Origin: Cohnella fermenti
GTDB lineage: Bacteria > Bacillota > Bacilli > Paenibacillales > Paenibacillaceae
Direction of reading: 5' to 3'
Assembly (NCBI RefSeq): GCF_004801405.1
Contig: NZ_SSOB01000013.1
Location: 1 to 64,000 of the forward strand
Length of the DNA stretch: 64,000 nt
In this document: positions 43,264 through 52,043 of the stretch, piece by piece
Numbering within the stretch: position 1 is the first letter of the stretch
Layout of the letters: each line of letters starts with the position of its first letter
The notes under the pieces: generated by a model
What the model was told of the DNA's origin: nothing
The model's database searches: none
Seen by the model: only the letters and a program-made list of their open reading frames with translations
Program-made: the position numbers and the translations under genes

Positions 43264-44232
43264 TTACAGCTCGCTTAGAAGCTTCTTGTTCGGGAGGTAA
43301 TGAACTGCCCGGATGAAGCGGATGGTGCGGGTCTTCGCTCTCATTACGATGGAATGGGTCTCCGCTCTCTGCTCCGACAAGTAGCGGACTCCCCCAAGGA
43401 ATTCGCCCGGGGTCACGCCGGTAGCCGCGAAGATAACATCCTCCGTCCCGATCATGTCGTCCATCGTCAACACCCGGTACGGGTCCTCGATTCCCATCTC
43501 GACGCAGCGCTTGTACTCATTCCCGTCCGCAGGCATCAGCCGCCCTTGCAGTTCGCCGCCCAGGCAGCGCAGCGCCGCTGCGGCCAGCACGCCTTCCGGC
43601 GCGCCGCCCGAGCCCACGTACAGATCGATGCCGGCCTCCGGGAACGCAGGAGCCATCGCGCCGGCGACATCCCCGTCCGACAAGAACTTGATTCGCACGC
43701 CGACCTTGCGCAGCGTCTTGATCATCGACTCGTGCCGATCGCGATCCAGAATCATGACGGTCAGATCGGACACCTTCTTGTGCAGGTTCGCCGCCGCCTT
43801 CTGCAGCGTCAGCTCAAGCGGGTCCGTCAGGCTCAGCTTGCCGGCCAGCTCCGGTCCTACGGCCAGCTTCTCCATGTACATATCCGGCGCATGAAGCAGA
43901 TTGCCCTTGCCCGCGACGGCGATAACGGACAGCGCATTGTTGAGTCCCTTGGCGACGATCTCCGTTCCTTCAAGCGGATCGACGGCGACGTCCAGCTCCG
44001 GCCCGTTGCCGCTGCCGACCTCTTCCCCGATATAGAGCATGGGCGCTTCGTCCATCTCGCCTTCCCCGATGACGACCGTCCCCTTCATCGACACGGTGTC
44101 GAACATCGACCTCATGGCGGAAGTCGCCGCCCCGTCCGCACTGTTCTTGTCCCCTCTGCCGAGCCATGGCGCCGATGCCAATGCGGCAAGCTCCGTGACG
44201 CGTACGATCTCCAATGCCAACTCTCTCTCCAT
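43264..44232 (-). CDS. glpX: Class II fructose-1,6-bisphosphatase GlpX
   Basis: A 322-residue GlpX-type phosphatase of gluconeogenesis. Metal-site motifs include GRGDKNSADGAA, VVIGEGEMDEAPML and VAVDPLEGTEI; the substrate loop IDLYVGSGGAPEGVLAAAALRCLGG is conserved. It is the last gene of a three-gene operon with ccpN and the PPDK regulatory protein, 40 bp after the latter, placing a gluconeogenic enzyme under the gluconeogenesis repressor cluster. Confidence 0.94.
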   Translation of the reverse strand: MERELALEIVRVTELAALASAPWLGRGDKNSADGAATSAMRSMFDTVSMKGTVVIGEGEMDEAPMLYIGEEVGSGNGPELDVAVDPLEGTEIVAKGLNNALSVIAVAGKGNLLHAPDMYMEKLAVGPELAGKLSLTDPLELTLQKAAANLHKKVSDLTVMILDRDRHESMIKTLRKVGVRIKFLSDGDVAGAMAPAFPEAGIDLYVGSGGAPEGVLAAAALRCLGGELQGRLMPADGNEYKRCVEMGIEDPYRVLTMDDMIGTEDVIFAATGVTPGEFLGGVRYLSEQRAETHSIVMRAKTRTIRFIRAVHYLPNKKLLSEL

Positions 44233-44272
44233 GATCGTTCCCCCTCGTTTGATCCTGTGTCAGGTTTATTTT

Positions 44273-45100
44273 CTACAATGTCACGTTCTGCCAATGCTCA
44301 AGAATAATGCCCGCGGTCTCTTCGATCGCCCGTTCCGTCACGTCGATGACCGGACAGCGCAACTGCTGCATCATCTCGTCCGCATACCGCAGCTCCGCCT
44401 CGATTCTCTCCAGCGAAGCATATTGCGCATGGGTCGGAAGCCCGAGCGCCTTCAGACGCTCGCTTCGAATCTTCAGCAGCCGCTCCGGCCGCATCGTCAG
44501 CCCCACCGTCAGCCGCTCGGAAGGAACGGCTGGCCCGAACAGCTCGGTCGGTGGCTTCACTTCGGGCGTAAGCGGGTAATTCGCCGTCCGATAGCCCTTG
44601 TGCGCCAGATAAATGCTAAGCGGCGTCTTCGACGTTCGCGATACCCCGATCAGAACGATCTGAGCGTTCACGAGCCCGCGAACGTCCTTCCCGTCGTCGT
44701 AGCGGACCGCGAACTCGACAGCCTCGATCTTGCGATAGTAATGATCGTCCATCTCGTGCAGCAGCCCAGGCTTGTACTTCGGCGAATCGTTAAACGTGTC
44801 GATAAAAGCCTGCATCATCGGGCCCATGACGTCGACCGCCTTCACCCCCGCGCGAATCGATTCGTCCCTCATCGTCTCCCGAAGCTCGGGCTGAACGAGG
44901 GTGTACGAGATGAATCCCCCGGTTCGGGCCGCCTCCATGACGACCGCCCTCACCTCATCCTCCTGCTTGATGCCGCCATACCGTTTAATCGTTACGTTCG
45001 CAAGCGCGAACTGACGTACCGTCGCCTTGGCTACCGCCTCAGCGGTCTCTCCCACCGCATCCGAGCAGACATAGATGATCTTCCGTTCTTCACCCGGCAC
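44273..45100 (-). CDS. Pyruvate, phosphate dikinase regulatory protein
   Basis: A 275-residue DUF299 bifunctional kinase/phosphorylase that controls pyruvate, phosphate dikinase (or PEP synthase) by ADP-dependent phosphorylation and Pi-dependent dephosphorylation. The P-loop-like GVSRTSKTPLSIYLAHKG is at about 153-170. In Bacillus the homologue YqfL is encoded with ccpN and affects CcpN activity; the same order is seen here with a 20-bp gap from ccpN. Confidence 0.92.
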   Translation of the reverse strand: MPGEERKIIYVCSDAVGETAEAVAKATVRQFALANVTIKRYGGIKQEDEVRAVVMEAARTGGFISYTLVQPELRETMRDESIRAGVKAVDVMGPMMQAFIDTFNDSPKYKPGLLHEMDDHYYRKIEAVEFAVRYDDGKDVRGLVNAQIVLIGVSRTSKTPLSIYLAHKGYRTANYPLTPEVKPPTELFGPAVPSERLTVGLTMRPERLLKIRSERLKALGLPTHAQYASLERIEAELRYADEMMQQLRCPVIDVTERAIEETAGIILEHWQNVTL

Positions 45101-45120
45101 CGCTTCTCCTCCTACCCCAT

Positions 45121-45741
45121 CTACATATGCGAGGCTATCTCTACCATGGCTTGTGTAATATTCGTCTTCGTAATGCGACCGACGACCTCCGCCTCCCGGC
45201 CTCCGTCCTCCGTCATGCGTGCCCGGACAACGGGCAGGCTGTTGAGCTGATAAGCCATCATCCGCCGCGCCGCCTCAAGCAGCGTCTCCTCCGGCTCGAT
45301 TGTCACAAGCTGCGCTTGCTTCGTCATCACCATCCGGATCGGAATCGTCGAAGCGCTCGGATTCCCAAGCGTGAACTTCAGCAGATCCTTGGGCGATACC
45401 ATGCCGATAAGCGCGTCCTGATCGCTGGTGACGATCAAGCTCCCGACATTCTCCACGAACAGGCTGATGACGGCGTCGCCGACGGTGGCGGTATCGCGAA
45501 TGACGACCGGACGGCTCATCCGGTCCTTGACCTTCCATTCCTGCATCCAATCCTGCGCCTTGCGTTCCGGCTTCAGCGCTTTGCCGAGGAAGTAGCCGAC
45601 CTTCGGCTTCGCGTCGATAAAGCCAAGCATCACCAGCACCGACAAGTCCGAACGGATGGTCGGACGGCTGACGCCGAGCGTCTCCGCGATCTGCTCCCCG
45701 GTAATCGGAGCGGACTTGGTCACCATGTCGACGATCTCCAA
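45121..45741 (-). CDS. ccpN: CcpN, repressor of gluconeogenic genes
   Basis: HTH-CBS repressor: an N-terminal winged helix (ITGEQIAETLGVSRPTIRSDL) and two CBS domains (about 70-200) that sense nucleotides. TTG 45741 opens the frame given, 206 residues. However, codons just upstream read I-E-L-T-S-R-Q, matching the N-terminus of Bacillus CcpN, and AAGGAGGGG lies eight bases before an ATC at 45762. Translation may therefore begin at that rare codon, adding seven residues to the HTH. First gene of ccpN, PPDK regulator, glpX. Confidence 0.88.
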   Translation of the reverse strand: MEIVDMVTKSAPITGEQIAETLGVSRPTIRSDLSVLVMLGFIDAKPKVGYFLGKALKPERKAQDWMQEWKVKDRMSRPVVIRDTATVGDAVISLFVENVGSLIVTSDQDALIGMVSPKDLLKFTLGNPSASTIPIRMVMTKQAQLVTIEPEETLLEAARRMMAYQLNSLPVVRARMTEDGGREAEVVGRITKTNITQAMVEIASHM

Positions 45742-45815
45742 CTGTCGTGACGTAAGTTCGATTCTCGCCCCCTCCTTCGCTTCATCTCTTTTTCAATCGC
45801 GTGAATCCTATTTAT

Positions 45816-45868
45816 TGTATATCACATTTTTAAATATGACACAATAATGTTTTTATTAGTGTGTCATA
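45816..45868 (-). promoter_or_regulatory. CcpN-box and inverted repeat before ccpN
   Basis: On the minus strand TGTGATATACA (45826-45816) fits the CcpN operator pattern I recall (TRTGHYATAYW) at every position. Next to it, TATGACACAATAAT (45835-45848) and ATTAGTGTGTCATA (45855-45868) form 14-bp arms with one mismatch. Together they suggest autoregulation of the ccpN operon. Confidence 0.55.
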
Positions 45869-46101
45869 TATAAGCCGAAAGCCATGAGAAAAACCGCCTT
45901 ATTCTTCGATCCGCCGCTTTTGTGCTTTCTGCGAGGTATCCGTATGCGGTACCAAGTCGGCAGGGCATCTTGCGGGATCGCCTTCTCTCTTGCTCGCTCC
46001 AGCTTCCGCTCTCTCTCGTGCTCGCTTCCTCTTACGCTCATCCATCTATACATCTTCCGCCTCTCTCGCGCACCTTCTCCTGTTTGCTCATTCTCCGCCC
46101 G

Positions 46102-46141
46102 GCTCCCTCGATCTCCCTCGATCTCCCTCGATCTCCCTCCC
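46102..46141. repeat. 10-bp tandem repeat, about 3.5 copies
   Basis: TCTCCCTCGA-type units repeat head to tail in non-coding DNA between ccpN and the dispersed element copy B. The wider 45880-46190 stretch is C/T-rich on the plus strand with no supported gene. Confidence 0.6.
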
Positions 46142-46193
46142 TGGATCTCTCGCAATCCCCGCCTCGGCTCGCTTTCCGCCCCCTGGTCCGGTG

Positions 46194-46392
46194 ACTTTTG
46201 CGATTTTATGTGAATTTTCACATTCAGAGGCATCGATAGGGAGGCAATTGCGGCGTTTTATGTGATTTTCCGCATATATACGGAAGCGCGGGATGGATTT
46301 TCCTCCATGAATGTGATTTTTCGCATAAAAACGGGCAATGTACCCCTTTTCGGGCAGCACCAATGTGATTTTTCACATAAAATTCGGCGGCC
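46194..46392 (-). repeat. Dispersed 200-bp element, copy B (reverse)
   Basis: The same element as at 33201-33396, inverted. Palindrome units start at 46208, 46260, 46311 and 46363 (spacings 52, 51, 52 bp); the first is perfectly symmetrical in its arms (ATGTGAATTTTCACAT). Reading the minus strand, it begins GGCCGCCGAATTTTATGTG like copy A. It lies in the intergenic region upstream of the ccpN operon. Confidence 0.85.
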
Positions 46393-46399
46393 ATCGGGT

Positions 46400-46760
46400 T
46401 CGACGACTTCGGCGGGTTAGGCGGGGTTGTTGGGGGCGGTCGGTTCGGCAGGTTGGGCGGGTTCGGCGGGTTCGACGGACTCGGCAGGTTCGACGGACTC
46501 GGCAGGTTTGACGGACTCGGCGGGGTTGTTGGATTTGTTTGTTGGGTTTGTTGAATTCGGTGGGCTCAGCAGCTTTGACGGGCTCGGCGGGGGCGGTGGG
46601 AGTTTGGCGATTGGTTTGTTTGTTGGGTGTGTTGGGTGTGTTGGGTTCGGCGGGTTTGGCAGGTTCGTTGAGTTTGGAGGGTTTGGCGACTTCAGAGGGC
46701 CTGCCGGGTTCGGCAAATTTGTTGGATTGGACGAGTCCGATGGGGTCAATGGGGACGAAT
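46400..46760. repeat. G-rich minisatellite
   Basis: Imperfect tandem units such as GGTTCGACGGACTCGGCA (18 bp) and shorter GGTTGGGCGG/GGTTCGGCGG words fill about 350 bp. The minus strand would read as a Pro/Ala/Ser/Asn/Glu repeat of about 110 residues (PAESVEPAE type), but there is no ribosome binding site or signal, so I treat it as non-coding. G runs could form quadruplexes on the plus strand. Confidence 0.65.
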
Positions 46761-46807
46761 GGGTGCGGTGAGTCCGACAGTAGGCGAATCAGAGGGGTTC
46801 ACACGGC

Positions 46808-46838
46808 AAAAAACCGCTCAAACGGTGCGTTTGAGCGG
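46808..46838 (-). terminator. Terminator after PAP2 gene
   Basis: CCGCTCAAACG (46814-46824) and CGTTTGAGCGG (46828-46838) form a perfect 11-bp stem with a 3-nt loop; on the minus strand six T residues follow (46813-46808). Confidence 0.85.
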
Positions 46839-46850
46839 CTGCAGCCTAAT

Positions 46851-46894
46851 TTGGATTCCTGACTTGAATTCCTGGCTTGAATTCCTGACCTGAA
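46851..46894. repeat. 13-bp tandem repeat at PAP2 3' end
   Basis: Three consecutive 13-bp units, TTGGATTCCTGAC, TTGAATTCCTGGC and TTGAATTCCTGAC, with a decayed fourth, lie between the PAP2 stop codon and its terminator. Confidence 0.65.
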
Positions 46895-47560
46895 TTATTG
46901 ATCGATATTCCTCAGCGCGTACTCGAAAGTCGGTTCCTCTCTGTCGTCGCGTGCGATCCAGCCTCGGAAGGCCGTAATCATGATCCCGGCCCAGGTCGCG
47001 CTGAGCAGGTAGCCGGCAATGACGTCGCTCGGGTAGTGAACGCCGAGGTAGATGCGGCTTGTCCCCATCAAGACGAACCAGGCGACCGCAAGCACGACAA
47101 CCGCCGTTCGAAGAACGGACGACGAGATGTGCTTCCAGAGCAGGTAAGCTGTGATGACCGCCAGCGTGAAGGAGGCCATCGAATGGCCGCTCGGGAAGCC
47201 GAAGCCCTCTTCTTCGATAAGGCGGTGCAGCGACGGACGCTCCCGCTCGAACAGCCCTTTGGCGATATTGTTCAGCAGAGTCGAGCCGATGAGCGCCGCC
47301 GCGAAGAGCAGAAGCTCCTTGCGCTGGCCGAGCAGGAGAGCCAACAGCAGCATAACAACGACGGCGACCGAGACGACGTACCAGGTGGTGCCCCACATGG
47401 AGATCGTCTCCATGAAGGACGTCAGACCCGGCGATTCCCAGCCCTGAATGAGCTTGATGATCGGATCGTCGAAGCCGGATACGGAATTCGTTCCGACGAG
47501 GGCGGCGAAGATGCCGAAGGCGATGAAGCTGACGATGACGGCGATGCTGGTCATTCTCAA
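46895..47560 (-). CDS. PAP2-family phosphatase (lipid phosphatase)
   Basis: A 221-residue membrane phosphatase. The three PAP2 motifs are complete: KGLFERERP, GFPSGHSMASF and SRIYLGVHYPSDV, with about six hydrophobic helices. Likely substrates are phosphatidylglycerol phosphate, phosphatidate or undecaprenyl diphosphate. The TTG at 47560 lies eight bases after GGAGG; ATG 47554 is an alternative. It begins 3 bp after the metallophosphoesterase stop, so the two are one operon. Confidence 0.86.
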   Translation of the reverse strand: MRMTSIAVIVSFIAFGIFAALVGTNSVSGFDDPIIKLIQGWESPGLTSFMETISMWGTTWYVVSVAVVVMLLLALLLGQRKELLLFAAALIGSTLLNNIAKGLFERERPSLHRLIEEEGFGFPSGHSMASFTLAVITAYLLWKHISSSVLRTAVVVLAVAWFVLMGTSRIYLGVHYPSDVIAGYLLSATWAGIMITAFRGWIARDDREEPTFEYALRNIDQ

Positions 47561-47563
47561 GCG

Positions 47564-48709
47564 TTATTCCTCCTTGAAGCGGACGGTGATATGAAGGAGC
47601 TCGCTGCGGCTTGCAAGGCGGATCGGAGGGCCCCACGTCCCGAAGCCGGAGGAGACGAATGCGTGCATCCGGTCCTTGCGCAGGTAGCCCCAATCCAATT
47701 CGAACAGGCGGCGGGTGATCCAATGATTCGGCGCGAATTGCCCCCTGTGCGTATGCCCCGAGACGAGCAGATCGACGCCCGCCTCGGCGGCAGCGGCGTA
47801 TTGGTAAGGCTGGTGGTCCATCGCGAGGATCGGCAGCGCGGGATCGAGCCCTTCCGTGAGCGCCTTCATCGGCAGGCGCCCGTCCGGATCGGCCGATTCC
47901 GCGGTCTTGTCCTTGCGCCCGACGAGTTGGACGGCCCCATCCGCCACAAGCGTCGTCTCGTCGCGAAGCACCGGAATGCCGACCGAACGCATCCGACCGA
48001 CGAATTCCTCGGCATGGCCGCCGTAATATTCATGGTTGCCCAGCACGGCATAGGCTCCGTAGCGGGCACGGAGCCGGCCTAACCGCTCGTCGTTCCGATT
48101 GCGGATGACCGGTTCAATGTCCTCGTCCATCACGTCTCCGGCAAGCAGGATCAGATCGGGCTCGATCCGGTCCACGATGCGCAGCAAACGATCCAGATGG
48201 CGATTGCCGACCACGTTGCCCAGATGGAGATCCGAGGCGACGACGACTTCCAGCTTGTCGAGCACCCCGGCTCGCTTGTCGATCGCGACCTCGTAGCGCC
48301 GCACGATAGGCGTCCAGGCGTTCCAGGAACCGACGGCCAGAAGCAGCAGCAGCGCCGCAAGCGCGATCGAGCCGGCGACAAGCGCGTAGCGATCGGGATA
48401 AATGCCAAGCAGCTTGGCACCCCCGCCGATCACATCGACGACAAGCGAGAGCAGCACCCCGAACTCGAACACAACAAAATAATAAGAGCCGACGACCTTC
48501 AGGAAACGAGACAGCGCCTTGGGCCGGAAGCGAATGCGGCCAAGTATGTAGCTGAAGGCGAAGAGCCCCATCAAGAGCCAATACAGCAGCTTCGGGTACT
48601 CCGGCCACAGCGCTTCGAGATACAACCCTCCGTTCCAGACGATATAGCCGGATAACGCCAGGAAGATGAGGAGAATGGGCAGGAAGGTGAGCCATATGCG
48701 ACGATTCAT
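47564..48709 (-). CDS. Membrane-anchored metallophosphoesterase
   Basis: A 381-residue calcineurin-like phosphoesterase with four N-terminal transmembrane helices (to about residue 130) and a catalytic domain carrying the metal-binding series SDLHLGN, GDVMDED, GNHEYY and GHTHRGQ. It belongs to the YkuE/YaeI-like group often linked to lipid or wall precursor phosphates. Co-transcribed with the PAP2 phosphatase, which supports an envelope role. Confidence 0.86.
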   Translation of the reverse strand: MNRRIWLTFLPILLIFLALSGYIVWNGGLYLEALWPEYPKLLYWLLMGLFAFSYILGRIRFRPKALSRFLKVVGSYYFVVFEFGVLLSLVVDVIGGGAKLLGIYPDRYALVAGSIALAALLLLLAVGSWNAWTPIVRRYEVAIDKRAGVLDKLEVVVASDLHLGNVVGNRHLDRLLRIVDRIEPDLILLAGDVMDEDIEPVIRNRNDERLGRLRARYGAYAVLGNHEYYGGHAEEFVGRMRSVGIPVLRDETTLVADGAVQLVGRKDKTAESADPDGRLPMKALTEGLDPALPILAMDHQPYQYAAAAEAGVDLLVSGHTHRGQFAPNHWITRRLFELDWGYLRKDRMHAFVSSGFGTWGPPIRLASRSELLHITVRFKEE

Positions 48710-48857
48710 AGATTAGGCAGCGCTCCTCGCGGGAAGGATGTTAAACTGTGAGCTATTATATCACACATTCTGCCATCGTCTCTATTTCTGTCATCCTCTC
48801 TTCCGCTATCCTCTCTGTTCCATCATCCCTCTATTCCCCGGTCCTCCCTATTCCTCT

Positions 48858-50930
48858 CTAGCGCCCCGAGTTCTCGCCGATGAGCGGGCTCGGTTCGCCC
48901 TGGAACAGCAGCTTGAGCCGATGCAGGGCACGGGTGCAAGCGACATAGAGAAGCTTCGCATCCTCCGGCCCGTAGCTGAGCTCATCCGCATCCGCGATAA
49001 GCACCGCGTCGAATTCCAGCCCCTTGGACAAGTAGGCGGGCACAATCGTCACGCCGCCGCTATACGCCTGCTGGTCCGCCTGCAGCAAGGATGCCTCTGT
49101 CCCAAGCTTCTTGAGCTCGGCATGCAAGCGCTTGCTGCCGTCTGCCGTCCGGCACAGCACGGCGATTGTCGACAGCCCCGGCTCGCCGCTCCAGGCGCGA
49201 ATCGTACGCGCCGTCTCTGCGGCCAGCGCCGCCGGCCCCTTCGCGAGCGGGACGCACTCCACCGGCTCGCCGCTGCGGAACACCGGAACTGCGGGCTTCG
49301 CCTCCCCTTCCATCCCGGCGAGAATCCGATTGGCGAACTCGATGATCTCGGTCGTCGAACGGTAGCTTCGATCCAGCTCGTAGTACGCCGTGTCGCTCTC
49401 GGGGAACAGGTCCGCAAGCTCCTTCCAGGAACGGATGCCCGCGTAATCGTGAATGCCCTGCTGCAGGTCGCCGAGCACCGTCAAGGACGGAAGCCGCTGC
49501 CGGTTCGCCAGCACGGAGAGCTGCAGCGGCGAATAATCCTGCGCCTCGTCGATGACGATATGGTCGTAAGCCGGCTCCGGCGTGCCATACAGGCGCAAGT
49601 GCAGGAAGGCGAGCACCGGCAGATCTTCCCGGGGCACAACGGTCGGCTTGCGCTTCGAAGCCGAGGGCTTATAAGCGGCATCCCCGGGGAAGCGCAGCCG
49701 ATAAAATTCCGCCGCCGTCAGCGAAGGAACCTTGTTCGAATACGACTTCCACTTCGCCGTCGCGGCCGCCTTGATCGTCTTGTCGCCCCAACGGCCGCGG
49801 CCGAGCTGGATCTCCATCCAGCGCTTGAGCCGGTTCAGCAGGCGCTCGCGCCGCTTCATGATCGGCTCCTCCGCCGGCTCCTCGCGGAACCAGGCGCGAA
49901 TCTGCACGGCCGACAGCTTGATTCCCGGATACGGACTGAACTCTTCGTCCGGAATCAAGCTCTCCTCGAAGCCGGCGAGCGACTCGCGAAGCTTCTGCGC
50001 GTAGGCGACGCTTCCCTTGATTCGCCCGGGCGCGCCCTCGCGCTCCTCCCTTGTCGTCTTGCGCTCGAACCACCGCTCCAGCGCCGCCGCGTGGCTCTCT
50101 TGAACAACCGTTCCTTCGAGCAGCTCGACCGCCCATTCCTCGAACGTCGTCTGGCGAATGTCGCCGACGCCGAGCTCCGGCAGCACCCCCGAGATATAGT
50201 CGAGGAACATCCGGCTCGGGGCAAGAATCATCATCCGCTCCGCACGAACACGATCCTTGTACCGATACAGCAGATAGGCGAGGCGGTGCAGCGCAACCGT
50301 TGTTTTCCCGCTGCCGGCCACTCCTTGAATAAATACCGCCTTGTTCTTCTCCGTCCGGATGATCGCATCCTGCTCCTGCTGAATCGTCGACACGATATCC
50401 TTCAGCTTGTTGTCCTTGCTCTCGCCGAGCCGATGCAGCAGGAATTCGTCCGTCGTCAGAGCCGCATTGTCCTGGCCTTCTTCGTAGCTGTCGACCACGC
50501 GCTGCAGCTCTCCGTCCCGAACGAGCAGATTGCGTTTAAGGAAGACGCGTCCGTTCACAATGCCGTCCGGAGAGTCGTACGACACCGCAGCGTCTCCTCC
50601 CGTGAACGAATAGAACAGGCTCGAGATCGGGGCGCGCCAGTCGATGACGAGCGGCTTCTGCGATTCCTCCTCGCCGACGCCCGTCTTGCCGATGTAGAGA
50701 GGCATAGCCGCCGCATGGCCGTCCTCCCGGAAGTCCAGACGCCCGAAGTAAGGCTCTCTCTCCGCGATCTCCAGCCTTTTTTTCTTCTGCTGCCGCAGGT
50801 CGTCCAGCACTTGCTCCGTCACGTCCTTGCCCGTATACGGCGCTCCGATCGCCTCCCTCTGAGCGATGATCTCCCCGCGTACCCGCTCCAGCTTCCGAAC
50901 TTCTTCTTGGTGCTTGGCGCTAACCGACAT
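48858..50930 (-). CDS. helD: HelD, RNA polymerase recycling helicase-like factor
   Basis: A 690-residue UvrD/Rep-type SF1 ATPase that releases stalled RNA polymerase in Firmicutes. The N-terminal coiled coil (about 1-60) inserts into the polymerase secondary channel; Walker A is GVAGSGKTTVALHRLAYLLY, Walker B HIVIDEAQDYSP, and later motifs GDLQQGIHDYAG, ELDRSYRST, YLSKGLEFDAV and YVACTRALHRL. The linker between the halves is shorter than a true DNA helicase 1B domain. Monocistronic. Confidence 0.92.
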   Translation of the reverse strand: MSVSAKHQEEVRKLERVRGEIIAQREAIGAPYTGKDVTEQVLDDLRQQKKKRLEIAEREPYFGRLDFREDGHAAAMPLYIGKTGVGEEESQKPLVIDWRAPISSLFYSFTGGDAAVSYDSPDGIVNGRVFLKRNLLVRDGELQRVVDSYEEGQDNAALTTDEFLLHRLGESKDNKLKDIVSTIQQEQDAIIRTEKNKAVFIQGVAGSGKTTVALHRLAYLLYRYKDRVRAERMMILAPSRMFLDYISGVLPELGVGDIRQTTFEEWAVELLEGTVVQESHAAALERWFERKTTREEREGAPGRIKGSVAYAQKLRESLAGFEESLIPDEEFSPYPGIKLSAVQIRAWFREEPAEEPIMKRRERLLNRLKRWMEIQLGRGRWGDKTIKAAATAKWKSYSNKVPSLTAAEFYRLRFPGDAAYKPSASKRKPTVVPREDLPVLAFLHLRLYGTPEPAYDHIVIDEAQDYSPLQLSVLANRQRLPSLTVLGDLQQGIHDYAGIRSWKELADLFPESDTAYYELDRSYRSTTEIIEFANRILAGMEGEAKPAVPVFRSGEPVECVPLAKGPAALAAETARTIRAWSGEPGLSTIAVLCRTADGSKRLHAELKKLGTEASLLQADQQAYSGGVTIVPAYLSKGLEFDAVLIADADELSYGPEDAKLLYVACTRALHRLKLLFQGEPSPLIGENSGR

Positions 50931-51155
50931 TCCTTCTCCTCCCGAATGTATATTCGTCTCTCAAATGTGGACAATTAATGTAGCACACCTCCCGCCGGAA
51001 ATCAATTTTGTCCCGCATGCCCCGCGAAGAGGACGGCTGCCGAATGTGTCAAATTGGTAAACATGTGATCGATAGCACTTTTCAAAATTGTCAGAAAGGG
51101 GTAAGGTGAACAGAGAGGCTGTCGGCCTACATATTAATCAGACGAGGTGTTTCCC

Positions 51156-51584
51156 ATGAGCTACTCCCATATTCTTGTCGCCTACGACGGTTCCGGACAG
51201 TCGGATAAGGCGCTCAATCACGCGGTCCAGATCGCAAGCCGCTTCGGCTCGAAGCTGACCGTCGCTCACGTCTTCTACCTTCCGATCTACAATTCCGGGG
51301 ACCTTCTGATCAACACGCCGGCCGACTTGGCCCAGCAGCTCACCGAACAGTCGTCCAAGGTGCTTGAGAAGGCGAAGGTGCGCGTCCCGGACAGCGTAGC
51401 GGCCGAATACAAGCTCCTCGAAGGCAGCCCGGCGCTGGCTATTCTCGACCTGGCCGAAGAACTGCAGAACGACCTTATCGTCATCGGCAGCCGCGGCCTT
51501 GGCCCGATCCGCGAGTTCGTGCTCGGCAGCGTCAGCCACAACGTCGTTCAGCATGCCGAATGCCCGGTTATGATTGTTAAATAA
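51156..51584 (+). CDS. Universal stress protein UspA family
   Basis: A 142-residue Usp-fold protein. The ATP-binding signature GSRGLGPIREFVLGSVSHNVVQHAECPVMIV is near the C-terminus, and ILVAYDGSGQSDKAL at the N-terminus. ATG 51156 follows GAGGTG; the frame start at 51147 is upstream of it. Monocistronic between two minus-strand genes. The role is general stress tolerance; no specific partner is evident. Confidence 0.88.
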   Translation: MSYSHILVAYDGSGQSDKALNHAVQIASRFGSKLTVAHVFYLPIYNSGDLLINTPADLAQQLTEQSSKVLEKAKVRVPDSVAAEYKLLEGSPALAILDLAEELQNDLIVIGSRGLGPIREFVLGSVSHNVVQHAECPVMIVK

Positions 51585-51599
51585 GGGATTGGAAAAGAA

Positions 51600-51628
51600 G
51601 AAGCCCGAGAAGTTCGCTCCCGGGCTTC
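51600..51628. terminator. Bidirectional terminator, usp/94-aa gene
   Basis: GAAGCCCG (51600-51607) pairs with CGGGCTTC (51621-51628), with further weak pairing inside. A T-rich tract follows on the minus strand (CTTCTTTTCC), serving the gene at 51651-51935, and the loop also closes the usp transcript. Confidence 0.7.
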
Positions 51629-51650
51629 TCGTCTTGTGTGCTGTGCGAAG

Positions 51651-51935
51651 CTACGCCCTCGATGTCTCGCTCTCGTTCCAGGCCCGTTCCGCCGCATCGA
51701 CGAGAAGTTCGAACAGCTCGTCGTTCGTGTCCAGCTCCGCCTCCACCGCGTCGATCTCCTCTTCGCTTCCGGATTCGCCGAGGAAGAAGAGCGAATGGCT
51801 CCATTCGTCTCCGCGATCGCTCTGCATTGTCGCCTCATAGGGCTGCTTGTGCCCGTCCACTTCGAATTGAATGTGCGCGACGTAACCGTTCGCCTTGTCG
51901 TAGCTCGTTCTCGCTCCCAGAATTCGTAGCTGCAT
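51651..51935 (-). CDS. Small acidic hypothetical protein
   Basis: A 94-residue protein. An N-terminal beta-type stretch (QLRILGARTSYDKANGYVAHIQFEVDG) is followed by an acidic helical half rich in Glu and Asp. No signal peptide or cysteine. I do not recognise the family. It has its own terminator, and its position between usp and the germination operon suggests no function. Confidence 0.6.
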   Translation of the reverse strand: MQLRILGARTSYDKANGYVAHIQFEVDGHKQPYEATMQSDRGDEWSHSLFFLGESGSEEEIDAVEAELDTNDELFELLVDAAERAWNESETSRA

Positions 51936-52043
51936 GTCCCCGCACTTCCCCTTCTGCTGTAGGTGCCATTTTCCCCCTATCGTATCACATCCCCCGCCAA
52001 GCTGACAAAACAGAGGTTGCGCGAAGCGAATTCGGCCGGGTTA

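Noticed and set aside
46417..46749. Pro/Ala/Asn-rich open frame on the minus strand
   Set aside because: It only reflects the tandem repeat; there is no ribosome binding site, signal or family match.
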